Positions 15,297 to 24,643 of a stretch of DNA of 64,000 nucleotides are shown in pieces. The DNA is from CALIZF01 sp046292445 (lineage in GTDB: Bacteria; Pseudomonadota; Alphaproteobacteria; Rhodobacterales; Rhodobacteraceae). The DNA lies in contig JBKBQT010000008.1 of assembly GCA_046292445.1 (NCBI GenBank), forward strand, positions 73,675 to 137,674, in the 5' to 3' direction. The notes under the pieces were generated by a model. That model saw nothing but the letters and a program-made list of their open reading frames with translations. It searched no databases and had not been told where the DNA came from. Each line of letters begins with the position of its first letter. The stretch's first letter is position 1. The translations under genes and the position numbers were made by a program.

Positions 15297-17747
15297 TCAG
15301 GCGTCGAGGTTTTCCACCGACAGCGCGTTGTCCTGGATGAACTGCCGGCGGGGTTCGACGATATCGCCCATCAGCTTGGTGAAGATGTCGTCGGCCTCGG
15401 CAAGGTCATCGACCTTGACCTGAAGGAGCGTGCGCGCCGTCGCATCGAGCGTGGTTTCCCACAGTTGTTCGGGGTTCATCTCCCCGAGGCCCTTGTAGCG
15501 CTGCAGCGTCAGGCCCTTTTCCCCCTCGGCCAGCACGGCCTTGAGCAGGTCGCGCGGGCCCATGATCGGCTGGTCGCGGTCCTTGCGGATCAGCCGCGCC
15601 GGCGTGCCGTAGACCGCCTGAAGCGCGCCGGTATGCTGCGCCAGCCGCCGCGCCTCGCCCGAGCGCAGGACGGCCCCGTCGAGCACCCGCGCCTCCTCCA
15701 CCCCGCGCAGGGTGCGGGTCAGGCGCAGCCCGTGGTCCTGCGTCGGCCGGCCCTGCCAGCCGCGTTCGTATTCCGCCGCGATCAGGTCGAGCCGCGCCGC
15801 CACACGGTCGGCCACGCCCTGCGCATCGCCGTCCACCGCGCCCGGCAGCAGCGCCCCGGCGATCGTCGCCTGTTCGAGGATATGCGCGGGGTAATGCGTC
15901 GGAAAGGCGGAAAGGCTGCGCCGGACCACCCTTGCCTCGTCTACCACCGCCGCCAGATCCGCCCCGGCCCGTTCCTCGCCCGACCCGAGCCGCAGCACTG
16001 CGCCCTCGATGCCCTGCGCGATCAGGAAATCCTCGAGCGCGGCCTGATCCTTGAGATAGACCTCCGACCGCCCCCGGGCGACCTTGTAGAGCGGCGGCTG
16101 CGCGATGTAGAGATAGCCGCCCTCGATCAGCTGCGGCATCTGCCGGAAGAAGAACGTGAGCAGCAGCGTGCGGATATGCGCGCCGTCCACGTCGGCGTCG
16201 GTCATGATGATGACCTTGTGGTAGCGCAGCTTGGCGATGTCGAACTCGTCCCGCCCGATCCCGGTGCCGAGCGCGGTGATGAGCGTGCCGATCTCCTGGC
16301 TCGACAGCATGCGGTCGAACCGCGCGCGTTCGACGTTCAGGATCTTGCCGCGCAGCGGCAGCACGGCCTGGTTCTGCCGCGACCGGCCCTGTTTGGCCGA
16401 CCCGCCGGCGCTGTCGCCCTCGACGAGGAACAGCTCGGACTTGGCCGGATCGCGCTCCTGGCAATCCGCGAGCTTGCCGGGCAGGGACGCCACATCCAGG
16501 GCCGTCTTGCGCCGCGTCAGCTCGCGCGCCTTGCGCGCGGCTTCGCGCGCCAGCGCCGCCTCGATGATCTTGCCCACGATCACCCGCGCCGGCGCCGGGT
16601 TCTCGTCGAACCATTCGGTCAGCTTTTCGTAGACCAGGCTCTCGACCGCCGGGCGCACCTCGGAGGACACGAGCTTATCCTTGGTCTGCGAGGAAAACTT
16701 CGGGTCAGGCACCTTGACCGACAGGACGCAGGTGAGCCCTTCGCGCGCGTCGTCGCCGGTGAAATCCACCTTCTCGCGCCTCGCGATCCCGCTCGCCTGG
16801 GCATAGCCGTTGATCGCCCGCGTCAGCGCCCCGCGGAACCCCGCCATATGGGTGCCGCCGTCGCGCTGCGGGATGTTGTTGGTGAAGGGCAACACCGTCT
16901 CGTGATAGCTGTCGTTCCACCACATCGCCACCTCGATGCCGATCCCGCCCCGCTCGCCGGTGATGAAGATCGGCACCGGGATCAGCGCGGTCTTGGACCG
17001 GTCGAGATAGCGCACGAATTCGCGCACGCCGCCCTCGTAGAACAGCTCTGTCCGCTGCGGCTCGGCGTGCCGCTCGTCGGCCAGCACGATGCGCACGCCC
17101 GAGTTCAGGAACGCCAGTTCCCGCAGGCGCGTCTCGAGCGTCTTGAAATTGTAGTCGAGATTGGAAAACGTCCCATCGGGCCGGTTGGTGCGCGCGCTGG
17201 CGAGAAACCGCACCTCTGTCCCGCGCCGGCCCGGCGCCGGGCCGACCGGATGGACCGACACGGTGCAGATGCCATCCTCGAAGCGGGCGCGATATTCGGT
17301 CTCGTCGCGCCAGACCGTCAATTCCAGCCAGTCGGACAGCGCATTGACCACCGACACGCCGACACCGTGCAGACCGCCCGACACCTTGTAGGCGTTGCCG
17401 TTGTCGGCGGTGTTGTCGAACTTGCCGCCCGCATGCAGCTGGGTCATGATGACCTCGGCCGCGCTCACCCCCTCGCCCTGGTGGATGCCGACCGGGATCC
17501 CGCGCCCGTTGTCGCGCACCGACACGCTGTCGTCGGCATGGATCGTGACGATCACCTCGGTCGCATGGCCCGCCAGCGCCTCGTCGATGCCGTTGTCCAC
17601 CACCTCATAGACCATGTGGTGCAGGCCGCTGCCATCGTCCGTGTCGCCGATATACATCCCCGGCCGCTTGCGCACGGCCTCCAGCCCCTTGAGAACCTTG
17701 ATGGAATCGGCGCCGTATTCCTCGGCTTTCCGGGCGGCTTCGGCCAT
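15297..17747 (-). CDS. gyrB: DNA gyrase subunit B
   Basis: An 816-residue type II topoisomerase subunit that, with GyrA, introduces negative supercoils using ATP. The GHKL ATPase domain begins KVLKGLEAVRKRPGMYIG, with DNGRGIP and the lid/QTK segment SSQTKDKLVS. The TOPRIM domain has EGDSAGGSAKQGRSR, PLRGKILNVE and TDADVDGAHI. The C-terminus carries QRYKGLGEMNPEQLWETT. Length is normal. A sigma-70-like promoter lies just upstream, separating it from recF, although gyrB-recF-dnaN-dnaA keep the ancestral order here on the minus strand. Well supported. Confidence 0.98.
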   Translation of the reverse strand: MAEAARKAEEYGADSIKVLKGLEAVRKRPGMYIGDTDDGSGLHHMVYEVVDNGIDEALAGHATEVIVTIHADDSVSVRDNGRGIPVGIHQGEGVSAAEVIMTQLHAGGKFDNTADNGNAYKVSGGLHGVGVSVVNALSDWLELTVWRDETEYRARFEDGICTVSVHPVGPAPGRRGTEVRFLASARTNRPDGTFSNLDYNFKTLETRLRELAFLNSGVRIVLADERHAEPQRTELFYEGGVREFVRYLDRSKTALIPVPIFITGERGGIGIEVAMWWNDSYHETVLPFTNNIPQRDGGTHMAGFRGALTRAINGYAQASGIARREKVDFTGDDAREGLTCVLSVKVPDPKFSSQTKDKLVSSEVRPAVESLVYEKLTEWFDENPAPARVIVGKIIEAALAREAARKARELTRRKTALDVASLPGKLADCQERDPAKSELFLVEGDSAGGSAKQGRSRQNQAVLPLRGKILNVERARFDRMLSSQEIGTLITALGTGIGRDEFDIAKLRYHKVIIMTDADVDGAHIRTLLLTFFFRQMPQLIEGGYLYIAQPPLYKVARGRSEVYLKDQAALEDFLIAQGIEGAVLRLGSGEERAGADLAAVVDEARVVRRSLSAFPTHYPAHILEQATIAGALLPGAVDGDAQGVADRVAARLDLIAAEYERGWQGRPTQDHGLRLTRTLRGVEEARVLDGAVLRSGEARRLAQHTGALQAVYGTPARLIRKDRDQPIMGPRDLLKAVLAEGEKGLTLQRYKGLGEMNPEQLWETTLDATARTLLQVKVDDLAEADDIFTKLMGDIVEPRRQFIQDNALSVENLDA

Positions 17748-17776
17748 GTCTGGGGAACCCCTTCGGTTGCCTGCTA

Positions 17777-17805
17777 CGTATAGCGGGCGGGCGGGGGATT
17801 GTCAC
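17777..17805 (-). promoter_or_regulatory. predicted gyrB promoter
   Basis: On the minus strand, GTGACA (17800-17805) and TATACG (17777-17782) are spaced by 17 bp, about 30 bp before the gyrB ATG. This is a good sigma-70-type match. Confidence 0.55.
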
Positions 17806-17882
17806 GGGCCGGATACAAGGTTTGGGGGCACCCGAATGGCCGCGCGCGGCCCGCGCGACGCCGCGGCAGACCGGGGCCGCCG

Positions 17883-18965
17883 TCAGTCCGCCCGCTCTAC
17901 CACCGACAGACCCGCCCGCTCGGCGACCGTCAGGTGCAGCGCGGCCAGCCCGTCGAACAGCGCCGCCTCGGTGCCCGTCAGGAAGGCCTGCATCCCCAGC
18001 GATCCGATGGCGGCGTAAAGCGCGGCCCGCCGCCCCGCGTCCAGATGCGCCGATACCTCGTCGAGCAGCAGGACGGGCGGCCCGCCGCCCCCCGACGCCA
18101 GCGCTCGCGCATTGGCCAGCACGACCGAGATCAGCAGCGCCTTCTGCTCGCCGGTCGAACATTGTGCGGCCGGCAGGCCCTTGCCCGCCCAGACCGCTGC
18201 CAGATCGGCCCGGTGCGGCCCGACCAGCGTGCGCCCGGCCGAAAGGTCGCGCCGCCGCCCGGCCGCAAGTGCGGCGGCCAGATCGCCGCCGTCGCGCGCC
18301 TCCTCGGGCAGCACGACCGCAAGATCGGGCACCGGAAACGCCTGTTCCTCTGCCAGCGCCGCCGCGATGCGCGCCAGTGCCGCGGCGCGGGCCGCGGCGA
18401 TCTGCGCCCCCGCCGCGGCCATCTGCGCCTCGAGCGCGCCATACCAATGCGCGTCCTGCACCCCGTCGCGCAACAGGCGGTTGCGCTCGCGCATCGCCCG
18501 GTCATAGACAAGGCTCGCCTTGGCATGCGCGGGCACAAAGCTCAAGGTGAGCCGGTCGAGGAACCGCCGCCGCCCTTCCGGCGCCTCGGTCCAGATCCGG
18601 TCCATCGCCGGCGTCAGCCAGAGCACCCGCAGCACCGCCCCCAGCGCCGCCTGCGGCGCCGCCTTGCCGTCGATGCGCACCTGCCGCCCCTCGCCGGGCA
18701 GCGCCCAGGTCTCGAGCGCGCGCCCCGCCGCCTCGGCCGCGATCTTCCAGCCGACCCGCGCCCCATCCGGCCCCGCCCCCCGACGCGCCAGATCCTCGGG
18801 CGCCGCCCCGCGCAGGCCCCGCCCGGGCGAGAGCAGCGAGACCGCCTCGAGCACATTGGTCTTGCCCGCGCCGTTCGGTCCTCGCAGAACGACCGGCCGC
18901 CCGTCGAGTTCGAGCCGCGTATCGGCATGGCTGCGGAACTGGGCAAGCCGCAAGGTGCCGATCAC
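17883..18965 (-). CDS. recF: DNA replication and repair protein RecF
   Basis: A 360-residue SMC-like ATPase that loads RecA at gaps together with RecO and RecR (both also encoded in this window). Walker A is GPNGAGKTNVLEAVSLLSPG near residue 35, the signature region is LPAAQCSTGEQKALL, and Walker B is PVLLLDEVSAHLD. The N-terminal LRLAQFRSH is typical. The start is taken as GTG at 18965, after a G-rich ribosome-binding site; this gives the usual N-terminus, whereas a frame extending to 19070 adds residues with no similarity. It follows dnaN (196 bp gap) and precedes gyrB. Confidence 0.93.
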   Translation of the reverse strand: MIGTLRLAQFRSHADTRLELDGRPVVLRGPNGAGKTNVLEAVSLLSPGRGLRGAAPEDLARRGAGPDGARVGWKIAAEAAGRALETWALPGEGRQVRIDGKAAPQAALGAVLRVLWLTPAMDRIWTEAPEGRRRFLDRLTLSFVPAHAKASLVYDRAMRERNRLLRDGVQDAHWYGALEAQMAAAGAQIAAARAAALARIAAALAEEQAFPVPDLAVVLPEEARDGGDLAAALAAGRRRDLSAGRTLVGPHRADLAAVWAGKGLPAAQCSTGEQKALLISVVLANARALASGGGGPPVLLLDEVSAHLDAGRRAALYAAIGSLGMQAFLTGTEAALFDGLAALHLTVAERAGLSVVERAD

Positions 18966-19160
18966 CGCGCCCCCCCCGCCCGGCGCCTGCCGCGCCCAAG
19001 GCTCGAAGCCACGGCGATCACACTCCGCCCGACACGGCGCGGGGGACGGGATCGGGACATGCGCCGCCATGCCTTGTTATGCCCGAAAACATCCTCAGGG
19101 GCGTGGCTTGGCCGCAGGGCCCGGAGGGGGACGGAATGCCCCGTTTCTTCGCCGTCGTCC

Positions 19161-20279
19161 TCACACCCGCATGGGCATGACGACATAGACCGCCGAGGTA
19201 TCGTTGCCCTCGCGCATCAGCGTCGGATCGCCCGCGGAATTGAACAGGAACACCGCATTCTCGCGGTCCACCTGGTCTGCGATCTCCTGCAGATACTTGG
19301 CGTTGAACCCGATTTCCAGCCGCTCGTCGCCATAGGCGACCGCCAGCTCCTCCTCCGCCGCGCCGCTGTCGGGGGCGTTGACCGACAGCACCAGACGGTC
19401 CTCGTCGAGGCTCAGCTTGACCGCCCGCGTCCGCTCGGCCGACACGGTCGCGACGCGGTCCACCGCCTTGGAGAATTCGCGCGCATCCACCTCGAGGCGC
19501 CGCGCATTGCCCATCGGGATGACGCGGGCATAGTCGGGAAAGGTGCCGTCGATCACCTTGGAGGTCAGCGACAGCACCGGCGTGGCAAAGCGCACCTTCG
19601 TCTCGCTAACCGATACGGCGATAGTCGCCGCATCGTCGTCGAGCAGCTTGCGCAGCTCGTTCACCGTCTTGCGCGGCACGATCACGCCCGGCATGCCCTC
19701 GGCCCCGTCCGGCAGCGGCGCGTCGATCCGCGCCAGCCGGTGCCCGTCGGTCGCCACGCAGCGCAGCACCCGCCCCTGTTCGCCCTGCGCCACATGCATG
19801 TAGACGCCGTTGAGGTAATAGCGCGTCTCCTCGGTCGAGATGGCGAACTTGGACTTGTCGAACAGCCGCCGCAGCACCGGCGCCGGCGCGGCGAAGTTCG
19901 AGGCATATTCGGCCGTCGCCATGACCGGAAAATCCTCCTTCGGCAGCGTCGCGAGGCTGAAGGTGGACCGCCCCGCCGTGATCACGACCCGGCCCTGCGT
20001 GCCGTCGTCGGCGAGCGCGACCAGCGCGCCGTCGGGCAGCTTGCGGACGATCTCGTGCAGCATCACCGCCGATACCGTTGTGGCCCCCGCCCGCTCCACC
20101 TGGGCCGCGGCACGGTCCACCACCTCGATATCGAGATCGGTGGCGCGAAAGCTGACATCCCCGCCCTCGGCCTCGATCAGCACGTTCGCTAGGATCGGAA
20201 TGGTGTTGCGACGCTCCACGACCGACTGGGCCTGCGAAACGGCCTTGAGCAGCGCCGCGCGCTCGATGCTGAACCTCAT
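19161..20279 (-). CDS. dnaN: DNA polymerase III beta sliding clamp
   Basis: A 372-residue sliding clamp, the usual length for the family. The N-terminus is MRFSIERAALLKAVSQAQSV; EFSKAVDRVATVSAERTRAV and the C-terminal Val-Met-Pro-Met-Arg-Val are clamp signatures. Two of these monomers would form a ring that tethers DNA polymerase III and other clamp-binding proteins. The start at 20279 has an AGGGGGACGGG site. It lies 143 bp after dnaA, in the same direction, so the classical dnaA-dnaN pair may be cotranscribed. Confidence 0.98.
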   Translation of the reverse strand: MRFSIERAALLKAVSQAQSVVERRNTIPILANVLIEAEGGDVSFRATDLDIEVVDRAAAQVERAGATTVSAVMLHEIVRKLPDGALVALADDGTQGRVVITAGRSTFSLATLPKEDFPVMATAEYASNFAAPAPVLRRLFDKSKFAISTEETRYYLNGVYMHVAQGEQGRVLRCVATDGHRLARIDAPLPDGAEGMPGVIVPRKTVNELRKLLDDDAATIAVSVSETKVRFATPVLSLTSKVIDGTFPDYARVIPMGNARRLEVDAREFSKAVDRVATVSAERTRAVKLSLDEDRLVLSVNAPDSGAAEEELAVAYGDERLEIGFNAKYLQEIADQVDRENAVFLFNSAGDPTLMREGNDTSAVYVVMPMRV

Positions 20280-20422
20280 CCCGTCCCCCTGACGTTGCCC
20301 GCCGCGGATCATTCTGGCAGCCGCCCGCGCGGGACGCCGAAAGTAGCCGAAACGCGCTTGACCGCAAGAGCCTTGCGCCGGGGCCGACCATCGCGCGGCG
20401 CCCGCACCCCCCGCCCGGGCGA

Positions 20423-21823
20423 TCAGCTTTCCAGCGCGCGCCGCAGGATCTGGATGTCGTCGGCAAGCTGGCTGTCGGTCGCCAGCAGTTCCTCGATCTT
20501 CTTGACCCCGTGCAGGATCGTCGTGTGATCGCGTCCGCCGAACCGCCGGCCGATCTCGGGCAGGCTCCGCGGGGTGAGCTGCTTGGCCAGATACATCGCC
20601 ACCTGCCGCGGCCGCGCGATGGCACGGGTGCGCTTGGGCCCCGAAAGATCGGCGAGGCGGATGTTGTAGTGCTCGGCCACATGGCGCAGGATCTCGTCCA
20701 GCGTCACCTTGCGGTCGGATTGCCGCAGGATGTCGGCAAGGCAGTCCTGCGTGAGGTCCAGCGTGATCTCGCGCCCCACGAGGCTTGCGAAGGCGAACAG
20801 GCGCTGCATCGCCCCTTCCAGCACGCGCACGTTGGTCGCGATCCGGTGGGCGAGGAATTCCAGCACGCCGGGCGCAAGCCGCAGGTCGCGGTACTGCGTC
20901 TTGTAGTATTCGAACTTGGTCTGGAGGATGCCGAGGCGCAGTTCGTAGTCGGTCGGGTGGAGATCGACCACGAGGCCGCATTGCAGGCGCGAGCGGATGC
21001 GCTCCTCCAGTCCCTTGATCTCGCCCGGCGCACGATCGGCCGAGATCACGATCTGCTTGCCCAGATCGACCAGTGCGTTGAAGGTGTGAAAGAATTCTTC
21101 CTGCGTGCTGTCCTTGCCGGCGATGAACTGCACGTCATCGACCATGAGCATGTCCACCGACCGGAACATCTCCTTGAAGCCCATGATCTGCTTGTCGCGC
21201 AGCGCCTGCACGAAGCGATACATGAACTGCTCGGCCGAGAGGTAGAGCACACGCTCGCACGGACGGCGGGCCATCGCTTCCTGCGCGATCGCATGCATCA
21301 GATGCGTCTTGCCGAGCCCGACGCCGCCATAGAGGAACAGCGGGTTGAACGTGACCGGCCCGCCCTCGGCAACCCGGCGCGCGGCGGCATGGGCAAGCTC
21401 GTTGGGCTTGCCGACAACGAATGATTCGAACGTGAACCGCGCGTCCAGCGGGGCGCCCGGCAATTCGCCGTCGTCGCCGGAGCTGCGCGCGGGCGCGACC
21501 GCCCGCGGCCGTGCCGCCAGCCGCTCGCCCCGATTTGCGGCCTGTGCGCCCGCTGACGCACCGTTCGCAGCGGTCGCCGCTGCGGGTTCGATCGCGAACT
21601 CGAGCCGGTTGACGGCGACCCCTGCCGAGTTCATCTGCTGTCGGATCTGGTCGGCGTAATGCCGGGTGACCCAATCGCGCACGAAACTGGACGGCGCGGA
21701 AAACCGCGCGACGCCGTCCTCGATCTCGCGGTAGTGCAGCGGCTCGATCCATTGCTGGTAGCTGTTCCGCCCCACCCGCTTCAACAGCGCCGCCTGAACC
21801 TGCCCCCAGGTTTCTTCCGTCAT
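20423..21823 (-). CDS. dnaA: chromosomal replication initiator DnaA
   Basis: A 466-residue AAA+ initiator. Domain I begins at MTEETWGQVQAALLKRVG; domain II (residues ~90-130) is an Ala/Arg-rich linker. Domain III has Walker A LYGGVGLGKTHLMHA, Walker B MLMVDDVQF and the sensor region SADRAPGEIKGLEERIRSRL. Domain IV has the DNA-binding signature RFGGRDHTTILHGVKKIEEL. It binds DnaA boxes and opens the origin. The start at 21823 is preceded by a G-rich site; an ATG 24 bp upstream is less likely. No DnaA boxes were recognised in the 493-bp gap upstream. Confidence 0.98.
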   Translation of the reverse strand: MTEETWGQVQAALLKRVGRNSYQQWIEPLHYREIEDGVARFSAPSSFVRDWVTRHYADQIRQQMNSAGVAVNRLEFAIEPAAATAANGASAGAQAANRGERLAARPRAVAPARSSGDDGELPGAPLDARFTFESFVVGKPNELAHAAARRVAEGGPVTFNPLFLYGGVGLGKTHLMHAIAQEAMARRPCERVLYLSAEQFMYRFVQALRDKQIMGFKEMFRSVDMLMVDDVQFIAGKDSTQEEFFHTFNALVDLGKQIVISADRAPGEIKGLEERIRSRLQCGLVVDLHPTDYELRLGILQTKFEYYKTQYRDLRLAPGVLEFLAHRIATNVRVLEGAMQRLFAFASLVGREITLDLTQDCLADILRQSDRKVTLDEILRHVAEHYNIRLADLSGPKRTRAIARPRQVAMYLAKQLTPRSLPEIGRRFGGRDHTTILHGVKKIEELLATDSQLADDIQILRRALES

Positions 21824-22263
21824 GTTCGTCCCGCCTGCCCCAAGCAATGCCGTCTTTGTCCGTCACGGACGGCCGTCTGGCACCGGCCGTCCGTTGCATC
21901 ACGAGGGCCAGCGCGCCCCTGCCGGGCATGGCCCGGCGGCGCGCGCAGATTGGGGGGTGTGCCCGGACATGCGACATTCAAGCCCGAACGGCCCGTCGAA
22001 AACCCGGCATTGATCCGACTGGCATCGGATCGCGCAACTTCATGACTGCAAAGAGAAAACGGGGCTACGTGCGTCCGTTCTTCCCTTTGCGACCGCCATG
22101 TCCCCCCAAGGACATCGTGAATCGCTCACCGACGCTAGCAACAGCGCGCGGCGCGGCGCAATCGAACTTCGCTGTTGACGCTGGCGTGACATCGAACGAA
22201 TCCCCCGCCCGTGTCGCGGCGGTAACGCCGTGCCGTCGCGGCATCCGGAACGGCCGGCCGGAA
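21824..22263. other. gap between dnaA and the rpsT terminator, nothing firmly identified
   Basis: About 440 bp without a supported gene, and more AT-rich than its surroundings around 22040-22200. I see no copy of TTATCCACA or a close variant, so I do not call it an origin. No convincing -35/-10 pair for dnaA was found on the minus strand. A short GC-rich inverted sequence (ACGGACGGCC near 21870 facing GGCCGTCCGT near 21890) lies close to the dnaA start and could affect its leader. Confidence 0.4.
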
Positions 22264-22290
22264 CGCAAAAACGCCCCGCAAGCGGGGCGT
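22264..22290 (-). terminator. rho-independent terminator of rpsT
   Basis: On the minus strand a perfect hairpin (ACGCCCCGC, two-base loop, GCGGGGCGT, 22271-22290) is followed by a run of T (AAAAA at 22266-22271 on the plus strand). It lies 26 bp after the rpsT stop. Confidence 0.85.
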
Positions 22291-22316
22291 CGGGCAGTGC
22301 GGCCGCAACGGTCGGA

Positions 22317-22595
22317 TCAGGCCGAAGCCGTCACCGACAGCGCCTTAACCCGTGCGGACAGGCGCGACACCTTGCGTGCGACGGTGTTCTTGTGCAGCAC
22401 GCCCTTGGTCACGCCGCGCGCCAGTTCCGGCTCGGCAAGGCGCAGCGCGGCCGTCGCGGCCTCGGGGCTGCCCGAGGCGATCGCCTCCTCGACCTTGCGC
22501 AGGAAGGTGCGGATGCGCGAGCGGCGCGCCCTGTTGATGTCGTTGCGGCGCTCGGCCTGACGGGCACGTTTCTTGGACTGTTCGGTGTTGGCCAT
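22317..22595 (-). CDS. rpsT: 30S ribosomal protein S20
   Basis: A 92-residue, strongly basic protein with the bS20 signature: MANTEQSKKRARQAERRN, then RARRSRIRTFLRKVEEAI, and LHKNTVARKVSRLSARVKAL. It binds 16S rRNA early in assembly of the small subunit. Length is normal. A rho-independent terminator follows the stop. It sits between dnaA and the enoyl-CoA hydratase gene, the usual order in Rhodobacterales. Confidence 0.97.
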   Translation of the reverse strand: MANTEQSKKRARQAERRNDINRARRSRIRTFLRKVEEAIASGSPEAATAALRLAEPELARGVTKGVLHKNTVARKVSRLSARVKALSVTASA

Positions 22596-22764
22596 GGATC
22601 TCGTTCTTCCCGGTCGGGTATCTGGTTGCGCTACACATCACCCCGCCCCGGTCCGATCGACCGGATACGTTCTCGCCAGAGCGGGCCCACGCGCATGTGA
22701 CCGCAGCACTTACGCCATGCGCGCCGCGAAGGGAATACCCTCCGTGTCACCCCGCCCGTGACGC

Positions 22765-23541
22765 TCAGCGGTCGCGGAACTGCGGCTCGCGCTTGGCCAC
22801 GAAGGCCGCCATCCCCTCGCGCCGGTCCTCGGTGGCGAACAGCGCGTTGAACACACGCCGCTCGAACAGCACGCCTTCGCGCAGCGGCGTCTCGTAGCTG
22901 CGGTTGACGCATTCCTTGACCGCCATGACGGCGAGGGCCGATTTCTCGGCGATCTTGCGCGCCGCCCCCACCGCCTCCTCGATCAGCTTCTTGGCCGGGA
23001 CGACGCGGGATACGAGGCCCGACCGCTCGGCCTCGGCCGCATCCATGAAGCGGCCCGTCAGATGCATGTCCATCGCCTTGGACTTGCCGACAAACCGTGT
23101 CAGCCGCTGGGTGCCGCCGATGCCGGCAACGACGCCGAGGTTGATCTCGGGCTGGCCGAATTTCGCGGTATCGGAGGCAATGATGAAATCGCACATCATC
23201 GCCAGCTCGCACCCGCCGCCGAGCGCATAGCCCGACACGGCGGCGATGATCGGCTTGCGCACGCGCAGCATCGCCTCGGTTTCGGGGGTGAAGAGATCGG
23301 CGGTGAAGACATCGACAAAGCTCTTGTCCGCCATCTCGCGGATGTCGGCGCCGGCCGCGAAGGCCTTTTCCGATCCGGTCAGCACGATGGCCCGCACCGC
23401 GGCATTGGCATCGAGCGCGGCAAGAGCCTGCGCGAGCTCCGCCAGCAGCTTGTGGTTGAGCGCATTAAGCGCATCCGGCCGGTTGAGCCGGACGAGCGCG
23501 ACGCCGTCATCGACCTCGACGATCAACGTTTCATAGACCAT
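22765..23541 (-). CDS. enoyl-CoA hydratase
   Basis: A 258-residue crotonase-family enzyme that adds water across the 2,3-double bond of trans-2-enoyl-CoA in beta-oxidation. The oxyanion hole is formed by AFAAGADIRE and ALGGGCELAMMCD, and the two catalytic Glu lie in VAGIGGTQRL and the Pro-Glu-Ile-Asn-Leu-Gly stretch. Length and motifs fit a true short-chain hydratase of the EchA/FadB1 type. It is preceded by mutM on the same strand (68 bp gap), an arrangement conserved in this order. The start at 23541 has a GGGGGAGCC site. Confidence 0.93.
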   Translation of the reverse strand: MVYETLIVEVDDGVALVRLNRPDALNALNHKLLAELAQALAALDANAAVRAIVLTGSEKAFAAGADIREMADKSFVDVFTADLFTPETEAMLRVRKPIIAAVSGYALGGGCELAMMCDFIIASDTAKFGQPEINLGVVAGIGGTQRLTRFVGKSKAMDMHLTGRFMDAAEAERSGLVSRVVPAKKLIEEAVGAARKIAEKSALAVMAVKECVNRSYETPLREGVLFERRVFNALFATEDRREGMAAFVAKREPQFRDR

Positions 23542-23609
23542 GGTCGGCTCCCCCGTTGGACATCGCGTCCCAGTCCTATCAGGACGCTGGGCCGGTTCAA
23601 CCCCGCGCC

Positions 23610-24548
23610 TCAGCGCTGGCAGGACGGACACCAGAAGGTGGATCGCCCGGCCTGCACCATCCGGCGGATCGTCCCGCCGCAGCCGGGGGCGGGGCAGGGC
23701 TGCCCCGCGCGCCCGTAGGCGCGCAAGGCGTGCTGGAAATACCCGAGCGCGCCATCCGCCTGCCGGTAGTCGCGCAAGGACGATCCGCCCGCCGCGATCG
23801 CCTCGGCCAGCACGTCGCGGATCACCGGCACGAGGCGTTCCACACGCGCCGCCGCGATCCGCCCCGCATGGCGCCAGGGCGCGATCCCGGCGCGGTGCAG
23901 CGCCTCGCAGACATAGATGTTGCCCAGCCCCGCAACGATCCCCTGATCGAGCAGCGCCGCCTTGACCGGCGTGCGCTTGCCGCGGAACCGGGCGATCAGA
24001 TGCGCCGCGGAAAATCCGTTGCCCAGCGGCTCGGGGCCGAGCCCCGCGAGCAGGCGATGCGCCGCGGCCTCGCCGGTCGGCACGAGGTCCATCGCGCCGA
24101 ACCGGCGCGCGTCGTTGAAGGTGATCCGAACCCCGGCATCGGTGGTCAGCACCACATGGTCGTGCAGCGGCATGCCGCCCTGCGCATGGACGAAAGCCCC
24201 CGGCATCGCCCCGCGCGCCGCCCCGGCGCCCGGCGCTCCCGCGTGGGCGAAAGGGGCCGCATGGCCCGCCGCCGGCTGCGGCACCGCATCGCCGGCCGCC
24301 GCGATCAGCAGTCGCCCCGACATCCCCAGATGCACGATCAGCGTCTCGCCGCTGTCGAGATCGGCGAGGATGTATTTCGACCGACGCCGCAGCCCGAGGA
24401 CACGCACCCCCGTCAGCCGCGCCGCCATGCCCGGCGGAAAGGGCCAGCGCAGATCGGGCCGCCGCACTTCGGCGCGCAGGATCACATGCCCGGCCAGCAC
24501 AGGCTCGAGCCCGCGGCGAACTGTCTCGACTTCGGGCAATTCGGGCAC
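23610..24548 (-). CDS. mutM: formamidopyrimidine-DNA glycosylase
   Basis: A 312-residue base-excision enzyme that removes 8-oxoguanine and formamidopyrimidines. The start is GTG at 24548, preceded by GGGGAGA; it gives the required N-terminal PELPEVE, where Pro2 and Glu3 are catalytic. The beta-turn Lys lies in RRRSKYILAD (residue ~58), the helix-two-turn-helix contains AGLGNIYVCEALHRAGI, and the C-terminal zinc finger has CPAPGCGGTI and FWCPSC. It is about 30 residues longer than usual because of an Ala/Gly/Pro-rich insert at about residues 82-126. Divergent from ubiE, with 95 bp between the starts. Confidence 0.96.
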   Translation of the reverse strand: MPELPEVETVRRGLEPVLAGHVILRAEVRRPDLRWPFPPGMAARLTGVRVLGLRRRSKYILADLDSGETLIVHLGMSGRLLIAAAGDAVPQPAAGHAAPFAHAGAPGAGAARGAMPGAFVHAQGGMPLHDHVVLTTDAGVRITFNDARRFGAMDLVPTGEAAAHRLLAGLGPEPLGNGFSAAHLIARFRGKRTPVKAALLDQGIVAGLGNIYVCEALHRAGIAPWRHAGRIAAARVERLVPVIRDVLAEAIAAGGSSLRDYRQADGALGYFQHALRAYGRAGQPCPAPGCGGTIRRMVQAGRSTFWCPSCQR

Positions 24549-24643
24549 CGATCTCTCCCCGCACGGGCGGGCCGCATTGCAGCCCGCCCCCCGCCGCCTA
24601 TAAGAAGGTCCACCGGATACAGCCGCAAGGGCCGCCCCCCGCA

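Noticed and set aside
21824..22316. Chromosomal origin beside dnaA
   Set aside because: No DnaA-box cluster was found; AT content alone is not enough.
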